This document shows positions 29,199 through 39,076 of a stretch of 64,000 nucleotides of DNA, piece after piece. The stretch is from Streptomyces sp. MMG1121 (GTDB taxonomy: Bacteria > Actinomycetota > Actinomycetes > Streptomycetales > Streptomycetaceae). A program made the translations under genes and the position numbers. The notes under the pieces are model-generated. The model was given only the letters and a program-made list of their open reading frames with translations. It was not told the DNA's origin and did no database searches. The stretch spans positions 1-64,000 of the forward strand of contig NZ_LGDV01000201.1 in NCBI RefSeq assembly GCF_001280015.1. The letters are read 5' to 3'. Within the stretch, counting starts at the first letter, position 1, and each line of letters starts with the position of its first letter.

Positions 29199-29391
29199 TC
29201 AGTGGCGGGCCGGGCTCCGGGTTCGGTACGGGTTCCGGGCCCGGCGGGATCGGGGACGGTGAGGGTCCCGGCGGTACCGGAGCCGGGGGTGGCGGGGGTG
29301 GTGAAGGCTGTGGCCCCGGATCGGGCGGTACGGGCCGGGGTGGGGGCTCCGGGGGTGGGACCGGAGTGGGATAGGGGTCCGGCGTTGTCAT
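29194..29391 (-). CDS. Pro-rich small protein, 65 residues
   Basis: A low-complexity protein, over half Pro, with the rest mainly Pro/Gly/Glu/Val. ATG at 29391 has an ideal GGAGG 6 bases upstream, the main reason to call it. It has no signal peptide. It may be a disordered adaptor, or a chance frame in GC-rich DNA; the strong ribosome binding site favours the first. Confidence 0.5.
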   Translation of the reverse strand: MTTPDPYPTPVPPPEPPPRPVPPDPGPQPSPPPPPPAPVPPGPSPSPIPPGPEPVPNPEPGPPLT

Positions 29392-29501
29392 GGGGTGCCT
29401 CCGGGCAGTCGCTGGACGGCGTCGCTCTCCGCCTCTGTGGACTCATCCCCCGCCTGCCCGGCGGCCCCTCGGTCACTCACCCGACAGGGCGAGCCGCGCG
29501 C

Positions 29502-29846
29502 TCAGAAACGGCCGGGGTGTGCCCGCAGCCAGTCTTTCGCGGCCGACAGCAGCTCCGGGTCGGCCGACGGGGCGACCTCGGGGTGGCGTGCGGCCCAGGC
29601 GACGACGTACGGGCACAGCGGGGCCACCGGGACGCCCTCGCGCTGGGCGAGGGCGTACAGCTCGCGGGCGAGGGAACCGGCGATGCCCTTGCCCTCGTGT
29701 GCGGGCTCGACGATGGTGTGGACCGGGACCAGGGCACGCGCGGGCGACTCCAGGACGAAGTACTCGACGTGGCCGACGACCTCGCCCTCGCCGACGGCTT
29801 CCAGGCGGCCCGCCGCCCGGTCGTCCCGGATCTCGATCTCGCTCAT
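29502..29846 (-). CDS. YjdJ-type GNAT-like acetyltransferase
   Basis: A 114-residue minimal GNAT. EIRDDRAAGRLEAVGEGEVVGHVEYFV forms the opening strands, and VHTIVEPAHEGKGIAGSLARE holds the acetyl-CoA loop, with HEGKGIAG as the pyrophosphate-binding turn. PLCPYVVAWAARHPE is the family-typical end. Substrate unknown. It is 40 bases downstream of panD on the same strand. Confidence 0.88.
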   Translation of the reverse strand: MSEIEIRDDRAAGRLEAVGEGEVVGHVEYFVLESPARALVPVHTIVEPAHEGKGIAGSLARELYALAQREGVPVAPLCPYVVAWAARHPEVAPSADPELLSAAKDWLRAHPGRF

Positions 29847-29886
29847 GGGCACACGCTCCTGGTCCGGTCCTGATCCGGCGCTCCCG

Positions 29887-30306
29887 TCAGGCCGGGCGGG
29901 CCTGGGGGCTGCGCTGCTGGTCCGAGCCGGGCACCGGCTCCGACGGGTCGGCACCGAGGGACACGATCCGGTTGCCTCCGTCGACGTGCACCACCCGTGG
30001 CCGCAGCTGCCGCGCCTCGGCGTCGGTGGCCTGAGCGTAACTGATGATGATCACCAGGTCTCCGGGATGCACGAGATGGGCGGCCGCCCCGTTGATCCCG
30101 ACGACCCCGGACCCGCGCTCGCCCTCGATGACGTAGGTCTCGAGCCGGGCGCCGTTGGTGACGTCGACGATGTGCACGAGCTCGCCCGGCAGCAGATCGG
30201 CGGCGTCGAGGAGGTCGGCGTCGATGGTCACCGATCCCACGTAGTGCAGGTCGGCCTGGGTGACGGTGGCCCGGTGGATCTTGGATTTGAATACTGTACG
30301 AAGCAC
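29887..30306 (-). CDS. panD: Aspartate 1-decarboxylase
   Basis: Forms beta-alanine from L-aspartate for pantothenate/coenzyme A synthesis. 139 residues, synthesised as a proenzyme that cleaves itself between Gly24 and Ser25 (YVGSVTID) to make the pyruvoyl cofactor. The catalytic region [17 protein letters not shown] follows. GTG at 30306 lies 7 bases after GGGAG. The C-terminal 20 residues are a disordered extension. Confidence 0.96.
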   Translation of the reverse strand: MLRTVFKSKIHRATVTQADLHYVGSVTIDADLLDAADLLPGELVHIVDVTNGARLETYVIEGERGSGVVGINGAAAHLVHPGDLVIIISYAQATDAEARQLRPRVVHVDGGNRIVSLGADPSEPVPGSDQQRSPQARPA

Positions 30307-30871
30307 GAAGAAACTCCCGATTCGTCTGCTCCCTGCCTGCTTCCGCAGGTCAAGGGCGGTCTCTGGAGGCTACATCGCTTCGTGTCCGCTCGGACACATC
30401 GACCGGGTAACCCCGCCCCGGCGTCCGCCACGTGATCGCCCAGCTCCCCGAGGACGACGCAGCACCTCGCCTGTGGACCAGCCCGGCGGGCGGACCCCGC
30501 ATGCGCCCGGGGGGACGCGCGGGGCGCACCGCACTGACGCGGGGAGCGAGCGCCGTGCGCACGTCGCTCCGCCGGTCACGACGGGCACCGTGCCGTGGCC
30601 CGCGGCGCGCAGGTCCTCGGCGGGACGTCGGCCACCCGGCGCCCGGCGCCGCTGTCGGCCACTGGCCTCAACCCGCCTTCCGCGGCGCCGAGTCGGTGGG
30701 CGGGGGCACGCCGACCCGCGTCGGCCGCGGCCCCTCCCGGGCGAGCGCCGGCACCGGTGCGGCGAACGTGCCGGTGCCGCGGCGATGCCGGGCAGCAGGT
30801 ACCCTCGCGTTCTCGTCCGTTCACCGGCCCGGCGACTGCCCGCCGTGCACGCAACGCAGCTGGGGCAGGCG
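30307..30871. other. Intergenic region, no convincing gene
   Basis: About 565 bases between panD and the GntR gene. Long open frames exist on both strands but give Arg/Pro-rich products without recognisable domains or ribosome binding sites. The only clear element is a palindrome at 30381-30396. A decayed gene is possible but not shown. Confidence 0.5.
30381..30396. promoter_or_regulatory. Palindrome upstream of panD
   Basis: GTGTCCG-CT-CGGACAC, with perfect 7-base arms, 75 bases upstream of the panD start. It could be an operator or a short hairpin in the leader. Confidence 0.4.
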
Positions 30872-31525
30872 TCAGATGACGCTGCGAATCGCCGTCTCGA
30901 ACCCTGCCACGTGTCCCGCGGCAAGGGCGGCAGCCTTCTCCGCGTCGCCGTCGATGATGGCGCGCAGCAGGGGCCCGTGCTCGTGCACATGGCCCGCCAG
31001 GCCCGGCAGCCGGTCGAGGAACAGGCACCAGATCCGCGTGGCCAGATTGTCGTACCTGATCAGGGTGTCCTCGAGGTACGGATTCCGGGTCGCGGCGTAG
31101 ATCGCACGGTGCACGGCCATGTCGAGCCGTATGAGGTCCGTGCCGGCGAGGGACGCGTCCGCCAGCCGTGTCAGCAACCGGTCGAGGCCGGCGCGGTCGT
31201 CCTCGCCGGCGCGTTGGGCCGCCAGGCCCGCGGCCAGCGGCTCAAGCTGCTTGCGGACCTCTGAGACGTGTCCGAGATCGGCGATCTGTACCTCGGTCGC
31301 AAAGGTTCCGCGCCGGGGATAGGCGACGATCAGGCGTTCGCGCTCCAGTCGCTTGAGGGCCTCCCGGACCGGGGTCCGCCCGAAGCCGAGCTCGGCGGCG
31401 ATCCGCTCGTCGTTGAGGGGCTCACCGGGGCGGATCCGGAGGGTCACCAGACGGTCCGAGATGGCGCGATAAGCCTGATCAGCCAGCGTTCCATCGTCCT
31501 GACCAGCGACGGTCGACGCAGTCAC
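30872..31525 (-). CDS. GntR-family (FCD) regulator of the sox operon
   Basis: A 217-residue regulator. The winged helix lies at about residues 10-75, including LNDERIAAELGFGRTPVREA; the all-helical FCD effector domain follows, with metal-binding-type residues in LDMAVHRAIYAAT and AGHVHEHGPLLRAI. GTG at 31525 was chosen because GGGAGG precedes it; a longer frame to 31576 would cover the promoter. It is divergent from glyA-soxBDAG-purU and probably controls it in response to sarcosine, glycine or a related metabolite. Confidence 0.9.
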   Translation of the reverse strand: MTASTVAGQDDGTLADQAYRAISDRLVTLRIRPGEPLNDERIAAELGFGRTPVREALKRLERERLIVAYPRRGTFATEVQIADLGHVSEVRKQLEPLAAGLAAQRAGEDDRAGLDRLLTRLADASLAGTDLIRLDMAVHRAIYAATRNPYLEDTLIRYDNLATRIWCLFLDRLPGLAGHVHEHGPLLRAIIDGDAEKAAALAAGHVAGFETAIRSVI

Positions 31526-31584
31526 CCGAGAGTCCTCCCTTGACGCGGCCCGATCCGTCCTTTTAGCGTAACGCAACAGCAGGT

Positions 31585-31609
31585 TGATATATCAGTCGGC
31601 TATCAGTCG
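31585..31609. promoter_or_regulatory. Probable GntR operator before glyA
   Basis: TGATATATCA (31585-31594) is a perfect palindrome. TATCAGTCG occurs twice (31590-31598 and 31601-31609), one helical turn apart. The site lies between the divergent GntR gene and glyA. Confidence 0.55.
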
Positions 31610-31626
31610 CTTCCCAGGGAGTTCTC

Positions 31627-32961
31627 ATGACTTCCCACACCCCCGAGCAGCGAGCGGCCCGAGCCGCGGTCCTCAGCGCTCCGCTCGACGAGTTCGACCC
31701 GGAGATCGCCACGGCGATCGGGGCCGAGCTGGCTCGGCAGCGCGGCACCCTGGAGATGATCGCGAGCGAGAACTCCGCGCCGCTCGCGGTCATGCAGGCC
31801 CAGGGATCGGTGCTGACCAACAAGTACGCCGAGGGCTACCCCGGACGCCGCTACTACGGCGGCTGCGAGCACGTCGACGCGGTCGAGCAGATCGCGATCG
31901 ACCGCGTCAAGCGGTTGTTCGGTGCCGAGGCCGCCAATGTGCAGCCCCACTCCGGCGCACAGGCCAACGCGGCGGTCATGGCCGCCCTCCTCCAGCCCGG
32001 CGACACGATCCTGGGACTGGACCTGGCACACGGCGGCCACCTCACCCACGGCATGCGGATCAACTTCTCCGGGCGCCTGTACAAGGCCGTGGCCTACCAG
32101 GTCGGCGAGGACGACCACCGCATCGACATGGAGCAGGTCCGCCAACTCGCCCGCGAGCACCGGCCGAAGCTCGTCGTGGCCGGCTGGTCGGCCTACCCCC
32201 GCCACCTCGACTTCGCGGAGTTCCGCCGTATCGCGGACGAGGTCGGCGCCTGTCTGATGGTCGACATGGCCCACTTCGCGGGCCTGGTCGCCGCCGGACT
32301 GCACCCTTCGCCGGTGCCGCACGCGCAGGTGGTGACCACCACCACGCACAAGACGCTCGGCGGTCCCCGCGGCGGGGTGATCCTGTCCACCGCCGACCTC
32401 GCCAAGAAGATCAACTCCGCGGTCTTCCCGGGCCAGCAGGGCGGCCCCCTCGAACACGTCATCGCGGCGAAGGCCGTCGCCTTCAAGATGGCCGCACGGC
32501 CGGAGTTCGCGGACCGACAGCGCCGCACCCTGCAAGGAGCGGCGATCCTGGCCGGGCGGCTGCTGGCCGACGACACGAGGGCGGCCGGGGTCAGTGTGCT
32601 GACCGGTGGCACCGATGTGCACCTGGTGCTGGTGGACCTGCGCCACGGCGAACTCGACGGCAGGCAGGCGGAGGACCGGCTGCACCGGGTCGGCATCACC
32701 GTCAACCGCAACGCCGTCCCCTTCGACCCCCGTCCGCCGATGGTCAGCTCCGGCGTCCGCATCGGCACCCCTGCCCTGGCCGCCCGCGGCTTCGGGGCCG
32801 AGGAGTTCACGGAGGTCGCCGACATCGTCGCCACGGCCTTCCTGCCCGGCTTCGACGACCGGGTCGCCGCCGCGCTGCGCCGGCGCGTGCAGGTTCTGAC
32901 CGACCGATTCCCGCTGTATCCCGTCGATCCGCAGCTCGTGGCCCGGGAGGCTGCCCAGTGA
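31627..32961 (+). CDS. glyA: Serine hydroxymethyltransferase
   Basis: A pyridoxal-phosphate enzyme interconverting serine/THF and glycine/5,10-methylene-THF. 444 residues, a little longer than usual at the N-terminus. The PLP lysine lies in [33 protein letters not shown] carries the conserved Asp and His. It is probably a catabolic second copy: it opens the sox operon and is coupled to soxB (GTGA). It would use the glycine and methylene-THF made by sarcosine oxidase to give serine. Confidence 0.95.
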   Translation: MTSHTPEQRAARAAVLSAPLDEFDPEIATAIGAELARQRGTLEMIASENSAPLAVMQAQGSVLTNKYAEGYPGRRYYGGCEHVDAVEQIAIDRVKRLFGAEAANVQPHSGAQANAAVMAALLQPGDTILGLDLAHGGHLTHGMRINFSGRLYKAVAYQVGEDDHRIDMEQVRQLAREHRPKLVVAGWSAYPRHLDFAEFRRIADEVGACLMVDMAHFAGLVAAGLHPSPVPHAQVVTTTTHKTLGGPRGGVILSTADLAKKINSAVFPGQQGGPLEHVIAAKAVAFKMAARPEFADRQRRTLQGAAILAGRLLADDTRAAGVSVLTGGTDVHLVLVDLRHGELDGRQAEDRLHRVGITVNRNAVPFDPRPPMVSSGVRIGTPALAARGFGAEEFTEVADIVATAFLPGFDDRVAAALRRRVQVLTDRFPLYPVDPQLVAREAAQ

Positions 32962-34208
32962 CGCACCCACGCGGCAACGCATCCGCCACGCCCGGCGACG
33001 CCCTGCCCGACCACCCCGACTTCCTGTGGCGCAACCCCGAGCCCAAGCGGTCCTACGACGTCGTCATCGTCGGCGGCGGCGGACACGGCCTGGCCACCGC
33101 CTACTACCTGGCCAAGAACCACGGCATCACCAATGTCGCCGTGCTGGAGAAAAGCTGGCTCGCGGGCGGCAACATGGCCCGCAACACCACGATCATCCGC
33201 TCCAACTACCTCTGGGACGAGAGCTCCGGCATCTACGAGCACGCGCTCAAGCTGTGGGAGACCCTCGAAGAGGATCTCGACTACCCCATCCTCTTCAGCC
33301 AGCGCGGCGTGCTCAACCTCGCCCACAGCCTCCAGGACGTCCGCGACAGCAAGCGCCGTGTCTATGCCAACCAGCTCAACGGCATCGACGCCGAGTGGCT
33401 GGAGCCGGACGAGGTCGCCAAGGTCTGTCCCATCGTCAACGTCTCTCCTGACGTGCGTTATCCGGTGCTCGGCGCCACCTACCAGCCGCGCGCGGGCATC
33501 GCCAAGCACGACTACGTGGCGTGGGGCTTCGCCCGCAGGGCCGACGCCTACGGCATCGACCTGATCCAGGACTGCGAGGTCACCGGCCTCGACATCCGGG
33601 ACGGCCGCGTCCGCGGCGTGCGGACCACGCGCGGCCCCGTCGCCGCGGGGAAGGTCGCCCTCGCGGGCGCGGGGCACTCCTCCGTGCTGGCCTCCATGGC
33701 AGGCCTGCGGCTGCCGCTCCAGAGCCACCCGTTGCAGGCGCTGGTCTCGGAGCTGCTCGAACCGGTGCACCCGACCGTGGTGATGTCGAACGCCGTGCAC
33801 GTGTACGTCTCCCAGGCCCACAAGGGCGAGCTGGTCATGGGCGCCGGCATCGACAGCTACAACGGCTACGGGCAGCGGGGCGCGTTCCACATCCTGGAGC
33901 GCCAGATGGCCGCCGCGCTGGAGCTCTTCCCCGTCTTCGCGCGCGCCCACATGCTGCGCACCTGGGCCGGCATCGTCGATGTCACTCCGGACGCCTCACC
34001 CATCGTCGGTCTGACCCCCGTCGAGGACCTCTATCTCAACTGCGGCTGGGGCACCGGCGGTTTCAAGGCCACCCCGGGCGTCGGCTGGGCCTACGCGCAC
34101 ACCATCGCCACCGGCGAACCGCACCCCTACAACGCGCCGTTCACCCTCTCCCGCTTCACCACCGGCGCCCTGGTCGACGAGCACGGCGCAGCCGCCGTCG
34201 CCCACTGA
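32958..34208 (+). CDS. soxB: Sarcosine oxidase beta subunit
   Basis: Catalytic flavin subunit of heterotetrameric sarcosine oxidase, which demethylates sarcosine to glycine and forms 5,10-methylene-THF and H2O2. 416 residues. FAD site [18 protein letters not shown] at about 35-52. His184 in AKHDYVAWG is in the region where the covalent FMN is attached in characterised enzymes. The C-terminus has [14 protein letters not shown]. The GTG overlaps the glyA stop. Confidence 0.95.
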   Translation: MTHPRGNASATPGDALPDHPDFLWRNPEPKRSYDVVIVGGGGHGLATAYYLAKNHGITNVAVLEKSWLAGGNMARNTTIIRSNYLWDESSGIYEHALKLWETLEEDLDYPILFSQRGVLNLAHSLQDVRDSKRRVYANQLNGIDAEWLEPDEVAKVCPIVNVSPDVRYPVLGATYQPRAGIAKHDYVAWGFARRADAYGIDLIQDCEVTGLDIRDGRVRGVRTTRGPVAAGKVALAGAGHSSVLASMAGLRLPLQSHPLQALVSELLEPVHPTVVMSNAVHVYVSQAHKGELVMGAGIDSYNGYGQRGAFHILERQMAAALELFPVFARAHMLRTWAGIVDVTPDASPIVGLTPVEDLYLNCGWGTGGFKATPGVGWAYAHTIATGEPHPYNAPFTLSRFTTGALVDEHGAAAVAH

Positions 34209-34234
34209 CCGCCACCCCGGCCAAGGAGATCCAC

Positions 34235-34558
34235 ATGCAGCTCATAGCCTGCCCCTGGTGCGGCGAGCGCGAGGAAGTCGAATTCCACTACGGCGGCCAG
34301 GCACACGTCGCCCACCCCGACGACCCCTACGCGCTCGACGACGAGCAGTGGGCCCAGTACGTCTTCTTCCGCGACAACCCCAAGGGACCGTTCGCCGAGC
34401 GGTGGATGCACGCGGCCGGCTGCCGGCGCTGGTTCAACGCCGTGCGCGACACCGTCACCCACGAGTTCCTCGCGGTCTACGGCATCCGTGCCGAGCGCCC
34501 CCTCCCCATGAGCACCGCACCCGCCGCGCGGCAGCGCGAGGGCATGGAGGCCAGCTGA
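34235..34558 (+). CDS. soxD: Sarcosine oxidase delta subunit
   Basis: A 107-residue zinc-binding subunit. The N-terminus MQLIACPWCGEREEVEF supplies the CxxC pair, and AAGCRRWFNAVRDTVTHEF supplies a third Cys, as in the known complex. AAGGAG precedes the ATG, and its stop shares one base with the soxA start. Confidence 0.95.
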   Translation: MQLIACPWCGEREEVEFHYGGQAHVAHPDDPYALDDEQWAQYVFFRDNPKGPFAERWMHAAGCRRWFNAVRDTVTHEFLAVYGIRAERPLPMSTAPAARQREGMEAS

Positions 34559-37419
34559 TGAACACCCCGTTCCGTGCCCACGGCCACGGCCACATCGACC
34601 GCGACACCACGCTCTCCTTCACCTTCGACGGCACCACCTACACCGGGCACCCCGGCGACACCCTCGCCTCGGCCCTGCTGGCGGGCGGCGTGCACCACGT
34701 GGCCGACAGCATCAAGTACGGCCGGCCACGCGGTGTCCTGGCCGCCGGAGCCGAAGAGCCCAACGCGCTCGTGCAGATCGAAGCGCCTTTCCCCGAGCCC
34801 ATGCTCACCGCCACGACCGTGGAGCTGTACGACGGCCTGGTCGCACGGGGTCTGTCCGGCCGGGGCCGGCTCGGCAGCCGGCCGGACCCGGCCCGCTACG
34901 ACACCATGCACGCCCACTGCGACCTGCTGGTGGTCGGTGCCGGCCCGGCGGGACTGGCCGGCACGCTGACGGCCGCCCGGGCCGGGGCCCGCGTGATCCT
35001 CGTCGACGAACTCCCGCAGCCCGGCGGGTCGTTGCTCGGCTGCCAGGAACTCCTCGACGGCGCACCGGCGACCGCGTGGGCCCGCGACGTCGCCGCCGAA
35101 CTCGCCGCCTGTGCCGACGTCCGGGTACTGCACCGCACCACCGCGTTCGGCCACTACGACGACGGGCTCGTCCTGGCCCTGGAGAAGCGCACGGACCACC
35201 TCGGTGCCGCGGCTCCCGCCCACCTCTCCCGGCAGCGGATCTGGCGCGTCCGCGCCCGGCAGGTCGTGTACGCCACCGGCGCCCACGAGCGTCCGGTCGC
35301 CTTCGACGACAACGACCGCCCCGGCATCATGCTGGCCGGCTCGGCCCGCACCTACCTCAACCGCTTCGGCGTCCTTCCCGGGCGACGGGCCGTCGTGTTC
35401 ACCACGAACGACAGCGCCTATCCGGCAGCGCTCGAACTGGCCGACGCGGGCGTGCGGATCGCCGCGGTGATCGACGCCCGCGAGGAGGTGCCGGCGCACT
35501 GGCGCACCGCCTGCGCCGACCGCGGTATCGACCTTCGCACGGGCCACGTCGTCACCGGCACCAGCGGCACCGTGCGCGTCTCCCGTGCCCACGTCGCCGC
35601 CTTCGGCCAGGGACGCCTCGGCGACCGACAGGGCGTCGACTGCGATCTGCTGCTGGTGTCCGGCGGCTGGAACCCCGCGGTGGCCCTGTTCAGCCAGGCC
35701 CGCGGCACGCTGCGCTACGACGCCGCGACCGGCGCCTTCGTCCCCGCACACGGGCCTGACGACGTCCGTACGGCGGGATCGGCCGGCGGCACCTTCACCC
35801 TGGCCGGCTGCCTCGCCGACGGCGTCGACGCCGCGCGGCGGGCCCTGTCGGCCATCGGCAGGACCGGCCGGGCGATCGCCCTGCCGGCTCCCGCCCCGCT
35901 CCCGGACGGCGCACCCACCCGGGTGCTCTGGCGCGTCCCGAGCCCGCGGGACACCCAGGACGGCTCCCACCAGTTCGTCGACCTCCAGCGTGACGCCCTC
36001 GTGTCCGACGTGCTGCGTGCGACCGGGGCCGGCCTGCGGTCGGTGGAGCACGTCAAGCGCTACACCACGATCGGCACCGCCCACGACCAGGGCCGCACCT
36101 CGGGCGTGATGGCCTCGGGCATCGTCGCCGAGGCACTCGGGGTGGACGTCGCCGACCTCGGCACCACCCGCTACCGTCCGCCCGCCGTGCCGGTCGCCTT
36201 CGCCGCCCTCGCGGGCCGCAACCGCGGGGAACTGTTCGACCCGGTCCGGGTGACCGCACTGCACCCGTGGCACGTCGAGCACGGCGCCCTGTTCGAGGAC
36301 GTCGGCCAGTGGAAGCGCCCCTGGTACTACCCCCGGCCGGGCGAGACCATGGAGGAGGCCGTGCTGCGCGAATGCCGGTCCGCCCGCACCGGCGTCGCCA
36401 TGATGGACGGCTCCACGCTCGGCAAGATCACCGTGCAGGGCCCGGACGCCGGCGTCCTGCTGGACAGGCTCTACACGAACCTGATGAGCACCCTCAAGGT
36501 GGGCCGGATCCGCTACGGCGTGATGTGCGGCGTGGACGGGATGGCCCTCGACGACGGCACCGTGATCCGGGTGGCCGAGCGGGAGTTCCTGCTGACCACG
36601 ACCACCGGCAACGCGGCCAGGGTCCTCGAATGGATGGAGGAATGGCTGCAGACGGAGTGGCCCGACCTGCGCGTGCACCTCACCTCCGTCACCGAGCACT
36701 GGGTGACGATCCCCCTGGTCGGCCCCCGCTCCCGCGATGTACTGGCCCTGGTGGCCCCGGGCCTGGACGTCGGCAACGACGCCTTCCCGTTCATGTCCTG
36801 GCAGGACACCACGGTCGCCGGCGTGCCGGCGCGCGTGTGCCGCATCAGCTTCTCCGGCGAGCTCGCCTACGAGGTCAACGTGCCCGCCTGGTACGGCATC
36901 ACGGTGTGGAAGGCCCTCCGCACGGCCGGCTCCGCCTTCGGCATCACCCCGTACGGCACCGAGGCGATGCACGTGCTGCGGGCCGAGAAGGCCTACCCGA
37001 TCATCGGGCAGGACACCGACGGCACCGTCACCCCGCAGGATCTGGGCATGTCGTGGGTCGTGTCCGGGAAGAAGCGGGACTTCGTCGGCAAGCGCTCCTT
37101 CACCCGTGCGGAGAACCAGCGCGGCGACCGCAAGCAACTGGTGGGCCTGCTGCCCGCCGACGAGCGGGTCCTGCTGCCCGAAGGCGCCCAGATCATCGCC
37201 ACCAGCGGCATTCCGGAGCCACCGGTACCCATGCTGGGCCACGTCACGTCCAGCTACCGCAGCGACGCCCTGCAACGGACGTTCGCCCTCGCCCTGGTGC
37301 GTTCGGGAACCGAGCGCATCGGTGAGACCCTCTACGTCCCGCTGGACGGCCGGACCGTCCCCGTGACGGTGACCGACCCCGTGCTCTTCGACAAGGAGGG
37401 AGCCCGCCGTGACGGTTGA
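34558..37419 (+). CDS. soxA: Sarcosine oxidase alpha subunit
   Basis: A 953-residue subunit. A ferredoxin-like beta-grasp domain (residues 1-110) lacks cluster cysteines, as in known SoxA. A dinucleotide-binding domain follows (LLVVGAGPAGLAGTLTAARAG, about 123-143), which binds NAD+. The C-terminal third (about 560-953) is GcvT-like and binds folate (SGELAYEVNVPAWYG; FVGKRSFTRAENQRG). It accepts the one-carbon unit channelled from the beta subunit. Intact. Confidence 0.95.
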   Translation: MNTPFRAHGHGHIDRDTTLSFTFDGTTYTGHPGDTLASALLAGGVHHVADSIKYGRPRGVLAAGAEEPNALVQIEAPFPEPMLTATTVELYDGLVARGLSGRGRLGSRPDPARYDTMHAHCDLLVVGAGPAGLAGTLTAARAGARVILVDELPQPGGSLLGCQELLDGAPATAWARDVAAELAACADVRVLHRTTAFGHYDDGLVLALEKRTDHLGAAAPAHLSRQRIWRVRARQVVYATGAHERPVAFDDNDRPGIMLAGSARTYLNRFGVLPGRRAVVFTTNDSAYPAALELADAGVRIAAVIDAREEVPAHWRTACADRGIDLRTGHVVTGTSGTVRVSRAHVAAFGQGRLGDRQGVDCDLLLVSGGWNPAVALFSQARGTLRYDAATGAFVPAHGPDDVRTAGSAGGTFTLAGCLADGVDAARRALSAIGRTGRAIALPAPAPLPDGAPTRVLWRVPSPRDTQDGSHQFVDLQRDALVSDVLRATGAGLRSVEHVKRYTTIGTAHDQGRTSGVMASGIVAEALGVDVADLGTTRYRPPAVPVAFAALAGRNRGELFDPVRVTALHPWHVEHGALFEDVGQWKRPWYYPRPGETMEEAVLRECRSARTGVAMMDGSTLGKITVQGPDAGVLLDRLYTNLMSTLKVGRIRYGVMCGVDGMALDDGTVIRVAEREFLLTTTTGNAARVLEWMEEWLQTEWPDLRVHLTSVTEHWVTIPLVGPRSRDVLALVAPGLDVGNDAFPFMSWQDTTVAGVPARVCRISFSGELAYEVNVPAWYGITVWKALRTAGSAFGITPYGTEAMHVLRAEKAYPIIGQDTDGTVTPQDLGMSWVVSGKKRDFVGKRSFTRAENQRGDRKQLVGLLPADERVLLPEGAQIIATSGIPEPPVPMLGHVTSSYRSDALQRTFALALVRSGTERIGETLYVPLDGRTVPVTVTDPVLFDKEGARRDG

Positions 37420-38005
37420 GACGCCCGCCCGTTTCAGTCCGCTGTCCGCGTGGCAGGACAGGTTCGCGCGGCTGCCGGCCGGGCTCCAGGTACGGGAACT
37501 GCCCTTCCTGACCCAGCTCACCCTGCGGGCGGAGCCCGGCGGTCCGGCGGCCAGGGCCGTCGAGGCCTGCCTGGGCATCACGCTGCCCGGCCCCGTGCGC
37601 GCCGAGACGTCGGGCGACGTCGAGGCGCTGTGGATGGGCCCGGACGAATGGCTGCTCGTGGCCGCCGACGGCCGGCAGCACGACCTCCTCGCACGCCTGC
37701 GGCCGGCGATCGGCGACGACGACTTCGCCACGGTCACCGACGTCTCGGCGCAGCGCACCACGCTGGCCCTGACGGGTCACCTCGTCCGCGAGGTGCTGGC
37801 CCAGGGCTGTGCCATCGACCTGGATCCCCGGGTGACCCCCGTCGGCTCCTGCCCGACCACGCTCCTTGCGCAGGCCCCGGTCACCCTCGTGGTGCGGGGC
37901 GAGGCCGCCTCCGGCATCCGGCTGCTGGTCCGCGCGTCGTTCGCGTCCTATCTGGCCACCTGGCTGCTCGACGCCTGCACGGAATACCGGGGAAGCACCG
38001 GATGA
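37409..38005 (+). CDS. soxG: Sarcosine oxidase gamma subunit
   Basis: A 198-residue GcvT/YgfZ-like subunit. WMGPDEWLLVA and TDVSAQRTTLALTG are typical of the family. GTG at 37409 follows AAGGAGGGAG and overlaps the soxA end by 11 bases. The stop overlaps a following 27-codon ORF as ATGA. Confidence 0.93.
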   Translation: MTVETPARFSPLSAWQDRFARLPAGLQVRELPFLTQLTLRAEPGGPAARAVEACLGITLPGPVRAETSGDVEALWMGPDEWLLVAADGRQHDLLARLRPAIGDDDFATVTDVSAQRTTLALTGHLVREVLAQGCAIDLDPRVTPVGSCPTTLLAQAPVTLVVRGEAASGIRLLVRASFASYLATWLLDACTEYRGSTG

Positions 38006-38085
38006 GCATCCGCGTCCGGTACGCGCCGGCCGTCAGCGAGAAGACCGCGCGCGGCGGTCTCGCCCTCAAGTCCGTCGAGTGCTGA
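38002..38085 (+). CDS. Short ORF of 27 residues between soxG and purU
   Basis: ATG overlaps the soxG stop as ATGA, and the ORF ends 10 bases before purU. The product starts MSIRVRYAPAVSEKTARGG and ends in SVEC. It is basic in the middle, with a single C-terminal Cys. It could be a real micro-subunit, a coupling ORF that carries ribosomes to purU, or a relic. No homologue is recalled. Confidence 0.4.
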   Translation: MSIRVRYAPAVSEKTARGGLALKSVEC

Positions 38086-38095
38086 GGAGCCCCCC

Positions 38096-38950
38096 ATGAA
38101 GAGCGAGTTCGTCCTCACCCTCAGCTGCCGCGAACGTCCCGGCATCCTCCATGCCGTGACGTCGTTCCTCCTCGGGCACGGATGCGACATCACCGAGCAC
38201 CAGCAGTTCGACGACACCGACAACGGCATCGTGTTCCTGCGCACCGGCTTTGCCGCCTCCGACACCAGGGTCGGCCTGGGCGGCCTGCGGGACACCTTCG
38301 CTCCCGTTGCGGCCGAGTTCGGCATGGAATGGCAGCTCAGGGACGCCGCGCACAGGCCGCGTGTGCTGGTCTTGGTGTCGAGGTTCGACCACTGCCTGGC
38401 CGACCTGCTCTATCGCTGGCGCAGCGACGCACTGGACGCCGAGATCGTCCTGGTGGTCTCCAACCATCCCGACCTGGAGCCGCTCGCCGCGGCCGAAGGC
38501 GTACCGTTCGAGCACATACCGGTGACGGTCGGCACCAAGGCGCAGGCAGAAGCGCGACTGCTGGCTCTGGTGACGGAACACCGCATCGATCTCGTCGTCC
38601 TCGCCCGCTACATGCAGGTGCTCTCGGACGACCTGTGCAAGCGGCTGGAAGGCCGGGCCATCAACATCCACCACTCCTTCCTGCCGAGCTTCGCCGGAGC
38701 CAAGCCGTACCACCAGGCCCACCGCCGTGGAGTGAAACTCGTCGGCGCGACCGCCCACTACGTCACCGCGGATCTGGACGAGGGACCGATCATCGAGCAG
38801 GAGATCATCCGGGTCGATCACCGAGCCGGCCCCGGCCGGCTCGTCACCGTCGGCCGCGACGCCGAACGCCTGGCGCTGGCCCGCGCCGTCAACTGGCACT
38901 GCCAGGGCCGCGTCCTGATCCACGGCAACCGAACCGTGGTCTTCAGCTGA
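38096..38950 (+). CDS. purU: Formyltetrahydrofolate deformylase
   Basis: Hydrolyses 10-formyl-THF to formate and THF, freeing folate during sarcosine oxidation. 284 residues: an N-terminal ACT domain (LTLSCRERPGILHAVTSFL) and a formyltransferase domain with the catalytic Asn/His/Asp set in INIHHSFLPSFAGAKPYHQA and TAHYVTADLDEGPII. GAGGAG precedes the ATG. It is the last gene of the sox operon. Confidence 0.95.
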   Translation: MKSEFVLTLSCRERPGILHAVTSFLLGHGCDITEHQQFDDTDNGIVFLRTGFAASDTRVGLGGLRDTFAPVAAEFGMEWQLRDAAHRPRVLVLVSRFDHCLADLLYRWRSDALDAEIVLVVSNHPDLEPLAAAEGVPFEHIPVTVGTKAQAEARLLALVTEHRIDLVVLARYMQVLSDDLCKRLEGRAINIHHSFLPSFAGAKPYHQAHRRGVKLVGATAHYVTADLDEGPIIEQEIIRVDHRAGPGRLVTVGRDAERLALARAVNWHCQGRVLIHGNRTVVFS

Positions 38951-39076
38951 CCCTGACGCATCACGAGGACGGCTTCGGGCGCAGCCCCCTGCGCCAAAAC
39001 CCGCTTCCAGGCCCGGATCGTGGCGGAGTCGGCATCGGCTTCGTACTGCGACAGCCGGTAGGTCTAAGCTCGGCGG

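Noticed and set aside
30432..31100. Possible gene in the panD-gntR gap
   Set aside because: No domain, no ribosome binding site, and it would run antisense into the well-supported GntR gene.
34477..37761. A 1094-codon open frame antisense to soxA/soxG
   Set aside because: It mirrors the high-GC third positions of soxA, has low-complexity Gly/Val/His-rich sequence and no ribosome binding site, while the sense frame is a clear SoxA.
38083..38095. Selenocysteine reading of the TGA after the 27-codon ORF
   Set aside because: The sequence after TGA gives no plausible extension and runs into the purU ribosome binding site; no SECIS-like hairpin was seen.
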